From Lagopus muta (Eukaryota; Chordata; Aves; Galliformes; Phasianidae), in contig NC_064447.1 in assembly GCF_023343835.1 (NCBI RefSeq), forward strand, positions 10,870,501 to 10,934,500: 64,000 nucleotides of DNA. Direction: 5' to 3'. Under the pieces are notes generated by a model. That model did not search any database. It was given only the letters and a program-made list of their open reading frames with translations, and was not told the DNA's origin. Shown piece by piece: positions 35,974 to 46,900 of the stretch. The translations under genes were made by a program, and so were the position numbers. How positions within the stretch are numbered: the first letter of the stretch is position 1; the number at the start of each line of letters is the position of its first letter.

Positions 35974-36329
35974 GGTGGCAGCCGGGGGGCGACGGCACCG
36001 GGAGGGAAGGGGGGGAATGGTGGGGGCCGGCTGCGGCCAGGCCCGGCCTGGCCTGGCCCGGCCCAGCCTGCTTCGTTTCGGCAGCGCCTCAAAGAGTAAA
36101 GGCGGCCGCGCGCGCCCCGCGCCGCGCCGCCCGCCTGTCCCGGAGGATGCCGGGAAACCACCTCCGCCTCCGGCCACCCGGCAGGCAGCGCGCCCGCGCG
36201 GCTCTCCGCCAATCAGATGGCGGCGTGGCGCTCTAGGCACGCCTCTTCCGGCCGCGCAGGCGCCGTGGCGCTACGGTGGCCGCGAGGGGGCGTTGCCACA
36301 CGACCGGTGGGTTCCGCCGCGCTCCCGTT
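35974..36329. promoter_or_regulatory. Shared CpG-rich promoter of CPSF4 and PTCD1
   Basis: Only 356 bases separate the two start codons, which point away from each other. The stretch is very GC- and CpG-rich and has no TATA box. It holds a CCAAT box (CCAATCAG near 36209) followed at once by a YY1-like AGATGGCGGC (near 36215). CpG-rich sequence continues into both first exons. This is the standard layout of a bidirectional housekeeping promoter. Confidence 0.8.
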
Positions 36330-39300
36330 ATGAGGCCCGCGCGGCTCCTCCTCCCTCTCTCGCCCCTCGCTTGGTGGTGCTGCCGCGCCGCTGCTCGGCT
36401 GCCCCTTGGCCCGCTCCGCTCCCCCAGGCCGAGCCTCCCGCCGCTGCGTGGCCTGAGGGCGCTGAGCTCGTCACAGTTGCCCCCTGAGGTGTGCGGTGCG
36501 GATGGGAAGGGAGGCGAAGCGGGAGGCCCCGCCAGAGCTGCGGGCGGTGAGGAGAAGAATGATGAGGATGAGGATGATGAGGGCGTGGAGTTCGGGACGC
36601 TGTCTACAAAGTTCTCTTCTAGAAAATATTACCGCAAAACCACGTCAGTGTTTCGGAACTTAAAGCTTGAAGAGGATGGGGAAGAAGAAGGGGAAAGGAG
36701 GCTGTGGCGCGGCCCCAGGAACACCCCGTACTGGTACTTCTTGAGGTGCAAGGCCCTCATTAAGGAGGACAAGGTTTGCTCTTTGCTTATTTGCGTTTTA
36801 ATGACTTTTGATCCACGTGAATGAACACTTTTGTGTTAGGATTAGAGTGGCTCGCTTAGGAGGGGCTTGCAGAGATCATCAGGTTCCTCTACCTGACCAT
36901 CTCGGGGCTGGACTGAAGTCTAAGTTGTAACTGGAAGATGTGGTCTGATGGTGTGCGTAGCAGCTGGGTTCTGGTGCTGGGCAGATCCTCCCCCCTTCCT
37001 ACTCCTGGCTTCCCTTTACGGTTGACCCTCTGTGCTCAGCACAGTTGAGGCCACACCTCAAGTACTGTGTTCAATTTTGGACCAATCACTAAAAAAAAAA
37101 TAAAAAAAAAATAAAAAAAAAAATGTGGATGCCCTGGAGTGTGTCCAGAGAAGGGCAATGAAGCTGTGAGGGGTTTAGAGCATGAGTCTTATGGGGAGCA
37201 GTTCAGAGAACTGGAATTGTTCAGTCCAGAGAAAAAGGGACCCTGAGGAGACCTCATTGCTTTCTGCTCCCTGAAAGGAGGTTGTAGTGAGATGGGGGTT
37301 AGCCTCTGATCCCAAGTAACTGATAGAATAAGAGGTGATGGCCTCAAGTTGTGCCAGGGGAGGTTCAGGTTGGGTATTAGGAAACATATCTTCTTGGAAA
37401 GAGTGGTAATGCATTGGAGCCAACTGCCAGGGAGGTGGTGGAGCCACCATCCCTGGAGGCGATTGAGAACTGTGGGAATGCAGCACTGAGGGACTGACAG
37501 ATAGGACTGAATGATCTTAGAGGCCTTTTCCAACTCTAATGATTCTGTTGTGCTACGTGTTTCGTTATCATCTTTACAAAAAGAAGGAAAAAAAGAATTT
37601 ATGAGGAATTCTGTGCTCCGTAGGATTTCTGACTGCAGCTGAGACTACTCGTATCCATTGTAACTGATTCTCTTGTTGCCTTATAATGGATTTTCCTTTT
37701 CTCTGTAGCTAGCAGAGGCCCTGGAGCTGTTTGAGGTGCAGATGCTGAAGGAGGAGCGAGTGAAGCCAGAAGAGAGCAATTACACTGTTCTAATCGGTGG
37801 CTGTGGCAGGGTTGGCTACGTGAAAAAGGCATTCAGACTCTACAATGATGTAGGTTTACGTTCTCTCTTCTCTTGAGCCTTCATTAGGTTTTCTCAGCTA
37901 CTACATCTGTTTCTAGCATTTGGTCCTGTTTTTCTCTCCAAAATGCCTTTGAGCTAATGTTCACCTTTTCTCAGCCTCAAGCTCTTAAAACCAAAAGATG
38001 AAATAACTCTTTTCCTAAAAGCTACTTCCACGTCTTCTCTTCCCTTAGATGAAAAAGCGAGGCTTAACTCCTACTGAGCCCACATACACAGCACTGTTCA
38101 ATGCCTGTGCAGAATCACCATGGAAAGACTCGGGCCTGCAGAGTGCGCTCAAACTACGGCAGCAGCTGAAGGACAAAAACCAGGAGTTGAACCTGATCAC
38201 TTACCATGCATTACTGAAAGTCTGTGCGCTGTGCTCGGATCTCAGGATGTGTTTTGACATACTGAAGGTAAATACAGGACTTGTCTTGTGTTCTGCTCTA
38301 ATTAAAGCTCTTGGAAGTTGCAGTATTGCATTATCACATTGCAGAAATTTTTGCAGTGATAATTACTGACCAGGTGTTTGTATTTCATTGACTTTGGTCT
38401 CATTCAATTAAATTATCTTGATACTTACCAAGGTCAAGTACATAAAATGATGCCACACACATCAACAGCTGCGACAGACTGTTTGAGTACCTGGGAAGTC
38501 TGATGCTCTCTCTCCTGTTCTTTAGGAAATGGTGCACAAGGGCCACGTTCCCACAGCTGAGACCTTCAGCTTCCTTCTGATGAGCTGCATAAAGGACAGT
38601 GAAAGTGGCTTCCGATATGCCTTACAGGTTTGTCTTTATGTGCTAAATGGCAAGAAAAAGGCACTTCTGTACTATAACTTGTCACCGAAATGTACAGAGG
38701 GCAGCAATTTCACGGAGCTGATGAAATGAGGTACTCAGCTCCTCCTGGGGCAAGGTCTACAAATCAGACACCCTTCAGGACATTGTGTAAGATGTTGGAG
38801 AACCCTGGAGGACCTCACAGGGCTGTACTGGCTTGAGGTGGCTGTTCACTGCCCACTGGCATCTCACCTTATCGTGCTATAAACTTCCTTTTCTGCAGGT
38901 AGATAATGTAAGAGTATGCACTGTAAGTATGCTTACAGTCTGCTGGAAATGCTCCTGTTATTTGCTGTTATGTATGTTTGTTCCTTTTTCCCTCTTCAGG
39001 TTTGGAAACAAATGACTAAGCTGGGCATAAAGGCCGATAGCCACAGTTACAATTTGATGCTGCGTGCTGCAAGAGACTGTGGAATAGGTGATCCAGCTGT
39101 GGCTTCTAAAGTATTGCTGAGACCCACCGATGAGAACTCACCTCAACTAAGGCTTACACCTGGCAGGCAGAAGGTGAAAAATCAGAGAAAGAAGGGAGAA
39201 GAGGCTGCACCAGTTGTCCAGCTGGATGTGGAAGCCATGGAAAAGCAGTTATTTCAGGAAAGTTCAATGCAGCCTGAAAAACTGATCGTGCAACAAAACA

Positions 39301-40910
39301 AAGATGTGAATCAGGCTGAAAATAAACCAGTACCAACTGGTCTTGACAGCCCTAATGTAAGTCACAGCAGGACGGGAGCACTGATGAGGAGAGGCCAAGA
39401 TGAGGCACAGCAAAAACAAGTTTATCTAAGCCAGAAGCTGCATTTCTGCAACCTGCCCAACCTGCTGGATTCACAGATAGCTGATGCAGATGTGGTTTCC
39501 TTGGGGACAGTATCCACACCATCTGATAGACTGTCTTTGATGGGAGATGTGGAGGGTTTCTTGAATAAAATGAAAGAGGACAATGCAGAGCCTGACATCA
39601 AAACATTTACTTTACTGGCGGAGCTGGTGGAACCCCAGAGCCCATCAGAATCTTCTTTGCTGGCACTCCTTGATGAACATAAAGTGAAAGTAGATGTGAC
39701 ATTCTTTAACACTTTAATAAGGAAGAAAAGTAAACGTGGAGACCTAGAAGGAGCAAAGGTGAGGAACTCGGAACCAGCCATGTTGCTGTTTTCTTGTCCC
39801 AGGCCTCCAGTGGTGCCTGTGTTTCACTGTGAGACCTGTTTCTCTGTTCACGAGATAAACTGAGAATCCTACACTGTTTTTCACTAGCACTATGGTGGAA
39901 CTTCTTGGGAATTGATGCCACATTTGTATCTTACAGAGCCTTCTGCCAGCTCTTGCAGAGAGGAGAATATCTCCTAACCTCCAGACATTTTGCAACTTAG
40001 CGATTGCTTGCCACCAAAAGGAAGATGGACTGCAGTTACTCTCAGATTTGAAGGTAATATAAATAACTAACAGATCCCCTGCTTAGGGAAGAGGCAAGGC
40101 CAGTGAAGCATTAATGTTTCCAAAAAGACCTGAGGTTTCTGTGGTGAATTCTCATTCCCTAAAAATGCAGCTGTAGAGCAGCTGCTGGCAGCTTAGGCTC
40201 TGTCCTGTAGCTATGCTGGGATAGGGAAAAGGTCATGGGAAGAGTTGGCTGGGACTGCAGGAAGCTGCTGTGCAGGTCATTCTTGAAGTCCTGTGCTAAT
40301 GGGCAGCTTAACCACCCTTGTTGTTTCAGAGATCTGGAGTAACTCCCAACAAGTTCATCTACAGTGCCCTTATTTCTGCTGCTGTGAAGCAGCTGGATTA
40401 CAGCTACCTGACTGAGATCCTGCGAGACATGAGGAACAGTGAGGTACCCCCCAATGAAGTTATCATACGCCAGCTGGAATTTGCAGCTCAGTACCCTCCA
40501 AAGTTTGACCGGGTGAGTAGCTGTGACTGGCTGCAGGGTGAAGAATGCCAGCATGGGAGGGGAAGTGTAAATGGCTGCCCTAATCTTTTTCCTGTGGTGT
40601 TGTCTGATGGTTTCTCCATAGCTATTTACTAAATAGCAGCTTGTAGCTACTGCACACTGGTATTACATGAACTCTGTTCTAACAGAAGCTTGTTTTGTTG
40701 GACTTCTATTTTCAGTATAAGTCAAAGAACCCATACTTGGAGAAAATTGATGGCTTCCGTGGCTACTACCACCGGTGGTTAAAAGTAATGGCAGGAGAGG
40801 AGACCCCCCACCCCTGGGAAAAATACAGAACAGCTAAACGTTGCACAGATGAAACTAAAGAAGAGGCTGTGCAGGGGCAGGTAGGGCACAATGCTCCAGC
40901 TGAGCGCTGA
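36330..40910 (+). CDS. PTCD1: Pentatricopeptide repeat domain protein 1, mitochondrial, complete
   Basis: PTCD1 is a mitochondrial matrix PPR protein linked to mitochondrial tRNA and rRNA metabolism. Eight coding exons: 36330-36773, 37709-37849, 38049-38267, 38526-38627, 39000-39758, 39937-40053, 40330-40512 and 40716-40910. All introns are phase 0, giving 719 residues (human 700). The first ~50 residues are rich in Arg, Leu and Ser and look like a mitochondrial presequence; an acidic run follows (about 75-85). The core [12 protein letters not shown] and PPR helices ([30 protein letters not shown]) are clear. The C-terminus has [10 protein letters not shown] and [14 protein letters not shown] at 36330 is chosen because an in-frame stop at 36234 precedes it with no other ATG between. 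The large fifth exon codes a poorly conserved linker. Intron 1 contains a CR1 copy. Confidence 0.96.
37030..37550 (+). repeat. CR1 LINE fragment in PTCD1 intron 1
   Basis: Plus-strand CR1: 'ttgaggccacacctcaagta', 'gtgtccagagaagggcaatg', 'gagacctcattgctttctg', 'gtgccaggggaggttcaggt' and the terminal 'gatcttagaggccttttcca' with 'aatgattctg' at the 3' end. An A-rich block of period about 11 (TAAAAAAAAAA) at 37090-37123 replaces the usual 'acaagaaggac' segment. Confidence 0.92.
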
Positions 40911-41018
40911 GTCCAGCATACTGCACTGGAAGAGCTTGGACTTTGCACCCTTAAACTGCTTCCTTGTAGTAAAGCTGTGTTGTAGTTTCAGGAACTCAAG
41001 TTCTTGTGATATCTACTA

Positions 41019-41024
41019 AATAAA
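41019..41024 (+). terminator. Polyadenylation signal of PTCD1
   Basis: AATAAA about 110 bases past the PTCD1 stop codon, the first canonical signal downstream. Confidence 0.8.
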
Positions 41025-41045
41025 ATATTTGTCCTGTTGTAAGGA

Positions 41046-41520
41046 GAAGCAAATATACTGTCAGTGAATTTGCTTAAATGCAGAGAATTTAACTGCATAG
41101 GCTGTAGTTTAGCAAACTCTATGCTAAACAAGTCTTGTGACAAAAGAGAAACAATTCAAATTTATCAGTGGTTTAGTTCAGTGCTAGTTTTGTCTTTCCT
41201 GCGTTGTTATGCATTTGAACATCCAAATGTGTCCTGCAAGTCCATAGACTGCTGGCGTTCCTAACTAGATCTCTGCACTAATTCAAGGTTACAAAGCCTT
41301 AGTAGAGAACTGCAGTGAAGCTTACTGCTCATCAGAAGAGATCTTGCTGCAGAACTGTCCTATTTCCTTTCCCCATAAACCTTTAAATTCCCTTATTTGA
41401 GGAAAAGGATTTTGTTAAACAAGTTGCATATAAAATACCTCATGGGAGACAGAGTTGCCTTAAAAACCAAACACCTTCTCAACAGGGGTACAGATTTGCC
41501 AGAAGATTGGCCCACTCTGT
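41046..41520. other. Intergenic stretch between convergent PTCD1 and BUD31
   Basis: About 475 AT-rich bases between the two inferred 3' ends. No exon or repeat recognised. Confidence 0.5.
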
Positions 41521-41533
41521 CAGGAAGGCAGTC

Positions 41534-41539
41534 TTTATT
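41534..41539 (-). terminator. Polyadenylation signal of BUD31
   Basis: TTTATT on the plus strand reads AATAAA for BUD31, about 190 bases past its stop codon. Confidence 0.75.
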
Positions 41540-41724
41540 TTAAAATAAGCGGCTACACAAAAAGCAACTCCAAAAGTACAGCCTTTGTGTGTATGACCCA
41601 GGTGAATTTGCCATTTTAATTGCAGTACAGAAATATCCAATCGCACAGAAGGTAGCTGTAATTGCACTCACAGTCCATTGTATTGGGTGATATCGCTCAG
41701 AGTTCAAAAGGTGGTCTGTCTCTT

Positions 41725-43191
41725 TCACCCAGAACAGCCTCTGCATCCACAGTGAGTGCATTCAATGATTCTCCCCTGGAAAAGAAACATGACAGGGATA
41801 TTTCAGGCCAGCTGTTGGGAGCAGGCAGGCCAGCAGGCATAAACCTCAAAGCAGAGGCTGCCTTTTGGAAGAAGCCCCTTTAATGCAGAATCTACAGTCT
41901 AGTTTTTTGTTGTTTCCAGTACGTTAACAACTATAAACAACTGCATGCCAAAGCTGACAGTTACTTAAAAAGCAACTAGATGTTAACTACTAGCAAAAGG
42001 CAGGAAGCGTTGGAGCTGAAGATGCTCCCAGAAAGAAAAACAACACCTCCTCTGCTGTCCATCAGCTGTGTGAGGCTAGAGTGGCTACTGCAAAGGTCCA
42101 GACAGAAGGGCAGGAGCAAGCTGAAAATTCTTACCACTTCCAGCTTGCTTTTGGGCACTCTACAGATGCAGTTGGTTCCGAAGTTGGTGTCCCGCGTCTG
42201 GATGCACCGCAGGCAGCAAAGGTTCTCATAACCCTGTTTCTTCCACTTCGCAATCAGGTTTTTGTCAGCGTACCCTTCCTTGATGCAGTATTCATAAAGC
42301 TCTGTAGAAGAGCAAACACAAGTAGCTCCCATGAGATGTTAAGATGACTCACTATAAGGAATTTCTAGCTGTACTGACCAGCTGTTAGAGCTGCACAGAT
42401 GTCAGCCTTCCCTCCACCCTCCCTACCCTGAATGCTAATCCTCCTCAGCACCCCAGTTCCCGTGCCTCTGCAGGCAGATGTCTCAGTATGTCCTGTTTTC
42501 CCTTATTCAGTGCCAACCAACTTGTGTTTCTCACCTCTGCTGATAGCTTTTCTTTTATAGAAGAGATCGAAGATGTAACGTGTTTTCTGATGGTGGATTC
42601 TGAAGATAGGCCAAAGGGATTCCACTTTCCTCTTCCCTTCGTGAGGCTCAGTCTCCGCTAGGAAGGAATACAAACATGACATTCCAGCTAATTCTCCTAG
42701 GCTGCCAAATTACTCCCTCAGTCACTTTGGAATAAACTGTTCTAAGAACATTCCTAACTTTAATAGATTATAGAGTTGAGAGCAGGATATCAGGGAGAAA
42801 AATGTGATGTGACTCCTTGAGGAAATGAAAACAGAAAAAAACCAAGGATGACGTGACCTCCCCTGGGATGGAAGGTGATTCTGTGTATGCCCTGACTTGT
42901 CAGACCAGTGTGGACAGGAACTACCAGCCCATCCACACATGCCACTGAGCTTCAGTCAGCTTGGCCACAGAGTGCCCCAGAACACCTGTACCCCATTGCT
43001 GCAGGCACAGATACAACAAATGCCACTTTATATTCATGGAGGTCCCAAAGCTCATTTGAGGTCTCCACCCCTGACAGCACCCAGCTCTGCTGTGTACCTT
43101 CTCTCATCTTCTGATCCAGCTCATCCAGCGTGGGCTCGATCAGCTCCCAGCCGTCTGGGGGCGGCTTCCTGCTGCGCTTCACTTTGGGCAT
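41725..43191 (-). CDS. BUD31: BUD31 (G10) spliceosome protein, complete
   Basis: BUD31 is a core, extremely conserved spliceosome component of the nucleus. Four coding exons, 5' to 3': 43098-43191, 42535-42657, 42135-42301 and 41725-41775, with consistent GT-AG introns, giving 144 residues, exactly the human length. The N-terminus [20 protein letters not shown] is basic and nearly identical to human. The C-terminal half is cysteine-rich ([17 protein letters not shown]), the zinc-binding part of the G10 family. A possible 3' splice site lies a few bases upstream of the ATG, so a non-coding first exon within the CpG-rich region is likely. It is head-to-head with PDAP1. Confidence 0.98.
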
Positions 43192-43927
43192 TGCCTTGGA
43201 AATGAAGGAGCTTTACAGGGAGGAACCTGGAAGCCTCGAAGTCCTGGAAAACACCGGGACAAAGGAAGCGAAAAGAATTGTCAGGGACATTCTCTCCTAA
43301 GATTCCCGTGCCCCTTCACCATTCTCTTCTCAGATGCTTTATCGATGCCCAACCTCACCCAACGCAACCCTCAGGACGCGGGGAGCCGTGCAGCGAGCGC
43401 TGACCACCCTGCTCACCGCGTCCCACCACAGATGCCCCCCCGCCTTCCGCCAGCCCCAACCACCCCTGGCAGACGGCCGCGAGCCTTTGCAGAGCCCTCC
43501 CGAAAGGCCCGGAGCGGCTCAGCCCGTGCCGGCAGCAGCACAGCGGGGCTCGGAAGGCACCGGTCCCGCTCACCGGCCGAGCGCCGCCGCTCTCCGTCGC
43601 GCCGCCTCTGACGTCACGCGGGGCCTCACCGCTCGCCCCGCTGAGGTGTCCGCGATGCTGCCTGAGAAAAAAAAAACCCTCCCCGCCCTGCAGCCCTGAC
43701 GTCCGCGGCGACAGAGCAGGAACGCGGCAGTGCGGGGAGACGTGCGGCCTCGCTCCGCGCTGTGGATGAGCGGAGGGGCGGCGGGGGCGGGGCAACCCCG
43801 CGAAGGGGCCTCGCGGGTGGCGGGGCCCGGGCGGGCGGAGAGCAGGGGGGCGGGGCGGCTTCCGCTTCCGGGTCGTGGCTGGGGCCGGGGGGGCCTCGCT
43901 GCAGCTGCCGCAACCGCCATCGCCGCG
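43192..43927. promoter_or_regulatory. Shared CpG-rich promoter region of BUD31 and PDAP1
   Basis: About 735 bases separate the two divergent start codons. The stretch from about 43,370 on is strongly GC- and CpG-rich, with GGGGCGG-type GC boxes (around 43777-43795 and 43848-43856). CpG-rich sequence runs on to about 44,450 inside PDAP1 intron 1. It has no TATA box. The exact start sites are not visible. Confidence 0.7.
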
Positions 43928-46900
43928 ATGCCGAAAGGAGGTGGGGGCCGGGCGGGGGGGCGGCGCGGCGCTCGGTAGCGGGCGGGGGGAGAACGCGACC
44001 TTCCTTGCTTCAGGACGGGGCTCCGGTCCTCTTTATCGCACGGGGGAGAATCCCGCCCCTCGTCACCTCGTGGGGCGCAGAACCGGCCCTCGTTGCCTCT
44101 CGAAGGGCCTCGTCCCACCTCGCGTTGGCTGCGGATGGCCGGGAGGAATAGAGGTGTCCTTCCCCCCCCCAGCTTGGGCCTTGGGGGCCGTCTCTCCTCT
44201 CTCACCCCTGCCCCACGTTACTGGGGGTCCCGCTTCCCCACCCGGCTTTCAGGTCTTTATGGAGGAGGGATTTGTGCGGAGCTCCCCGCGTTGCAGCCAC
44301 GCAGAGGCAGCTCCTGTGCTGCCTGGCCGAGCTTTGGGGCCCTGGCCGAGCCCTGGGGCTCCGCAGCCCGCCCGTCTCGGTGCTCTCACGGCAGCGGCCG
44401 GGCAGGAGCAGCCCTACGAGGCAGCGGGGCTGGGCCCGGCGTCGGGGGCTCCGAGCGCTCCTTTCTCTCCTTTCTTGTGGCTCCGCGGAGCGGGTACCGA
44501 CTTGTTCTTGTGATTAAGGAGATGTAATGAGGGAATGACACCGTCAGGTCTGAGCTGGATCCACCCAGAACCTTCTCCAGATGCACCATCTGCATAATTG
44601 GCTCCTGTGTGAGCGTTTATGAAATCCCAGGCACGTTCATGAATGTAAGCCCGGCCTCATCATCTTCTCTGTAGTTTTCGCCAATTTATTTCATTAGCAT
44701 TTCCCAAGCTTTAGTTTCATGAAATCTGCTTCCCAGTTTATATTTTCTTTAAGTTCTTTGTGCTGTATTCACTAGTATGACTTTAGGAGGTGGATCTGAA
44801 GCTTTCCTGTATTTTTGTGAAGGCAAATAGCTGTGGTGGGTTTTACTCCTGGTTACTTTATGTAAATACCATGTAGCTGAGCTCCCTCTGCTCTCTGTTT
44901 CGTTGTATGTTTCAAGGTGATTCTTTCCAACCTTTCTTTTCTTGGGAAAAGAGGGATCTTTGTGTTTTCTCACCCAAAAAATTAGGAGGAGTTATTGTAA
45001 TTATATTGTTGGTAGCAGAGAAGTGGACTTCTGCAGTCCATTTAATATAAAATAAGGGGGGTTAGGTAGCTAGCAATACATTTTGTTACAGAATTACTTC
45101 TGGTTATTTTGTTCATTTGTTGAACACTTTGCTTCAAGATGAATGCAATTCCTTCACTGTTTTTTTTTTCCATTCTCTCCCATTAAAATTCCTTCACTGT
45201 GCTGTTTGAAGCTGAAGACATTTACTCCAACACACGTGCCTGAGACATCAGGCATTTGTACTGCATTGGAAATCTGCAGATTGTATTCAAATGGCACTTT
45301 GCAGGGGAGAATGAGAATCATCAGCCCTGTTTTACAAATGGGAAAGTGGGCACGGACCTGCACTGGCACACATGGGGTCTGTGCTCAGCTTGCCTGGAGT
45401 GGGGGCTGATTCTTCAACTTATTTCTTTTCAAGCGTTTGTTTTTAAGGTAATTTCTCTGGAGCTGCTTTTCTCTACTGCATGGACATTCACAGAAATAAC
45501 ACTGCTGCAATTCTTCACTTCTGAGCCCGGTGTAAAATCTTTCTGCTAAGCAAGGAGGGTGCCTGGTGTATGTTAACTTTGTAGCACAGCATTGCTTCGG
45601 TCTGTTTAGATTTGTGTGGTGCTGCCTGGTTTGTCAGGTACCTCACCGTTGTTGCTTTTAGAGTGATGTCATTTGCCAGGCAGTGATGTAATGTCTCCTG
45701 GCAGCTCTCATCCCCATCGTGTTGCTGGTGCCACGTGGGGTGGTTGGGAGCAGGGGAGCTGAAAGCACAGGTGTTGGGCTGCAGCAGAGCTTTGGTTGCA
45801 TTTAAGGTTTGAGCACCCATGAGCTTCCAAAACAGTACAGAGAATTCTGTTTTCTACCTTTCCTCATTTCATGGAAGGAAAACGCCTGGGAATGTCTGCA
45901 AGGCTTTGTAGCAGGGTTTGGAGAGAATTTATTCCATGGCTCAGCTTTTACCGAGCTCAGTATATGAGAGTTTGCTGATTAGGAGAACTGATCAGAAAAT
46001 GTTGGATTTCTAAAGCCTGCCAAGGCAGTCTGCTCTGATCCGTCCTGTCCTTCCAAGTCCAGCAAACACATCCAGGCTGACTGTGAGCAGCAGGGTGGCC
46101 ATGGTGGATCTCTCCTGTGTGTCCTGCTCTCCTTTCTGCACCTCTTTGAGGTTTCCTTGTCCCTTGCAGGTGATGTGGGGAGGGAGAGGAGGGAGCACGT
46201 GGCTTTCGTGCTGCTTGGCAGATGAGGACCTGCAGGAACAGAGCTCCCTCATCTGAGCTGGTTGTTCTCTGCCGGTCCATGCTCCAGTTGTGCTTTGAGC
46301 TCTCCAGCTGGCTTTTACCAGCAGCTTTTTGAGCTGTAACATAAATGGAGCAGCAACCTGCAGGAAGCAATGATAGGGTTGGAAGCAGAGCTTAGCATGG
46401 CAGTCTGACCAGCTGAGCTGGCTCTCCTCTCTTCCCGATTTCTGGAGCTTGTTTTCATTTTTCCTTATAAAGCAGTAAAACGTGGAGGCTCCTTTTAGTA
46501 GTTCCTCAGTTCTCATTATCATTCCCGAAGCTTTTGTCCAATCGGCTTCCTATTTTCTCTTGGCACAGCCTCAGTGCAGGGGAGGGGCTGAGGAGGCGAG
46601 CTTGTTGGGGTAGCTGGCTGTAACAGCTGCTGCCACGGAGCACGCTGCAATTCCTGCTGTGTTGGAAATGCAGAGAGCAGGGCTGGGGCTGAGAGCAGGG
46701 CTGGGGCTGAGAGCTGCTCGCCAGCAATCCTTTGGGCAGCCCCTCCTGCCTTGCTCTCTGCAGGGCAAACTCACAGAGTTGAGGTGGTGTGTAGATGGGC
46801 TCCAGTGCCTCCAAATCCAACCCGAGTGAGAAGAAGGAATCGATTCTCTGAATGTCTTCCTGTGGAATAGTAATCCCTGTTCTCTATGTAATAGGTTCAA

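Noticed and set aside
36276-36329. An upstream in-frame GTG as the PTCD1 start
   Set aside because: Non-ATG starts are rare in nuclear genes; ATG at 36330 is the first ATG after an in-frame stop and begins a good mitochondrial presequence.
35510-36487. 325-codon plus-strand open frame
   Set aside because: It runs antisense through CPSF4 exon 1 and the shared CpG-rich promoter and matches no protein; a composition artefact.
43570-44527. Several 140-212 codon open frames on both strands
   Set aside because: All fall in the BUD31/PDAP1 CpG-rich region and have no similarity beyond Arg/Gly/Pro/Ala-rich composition.
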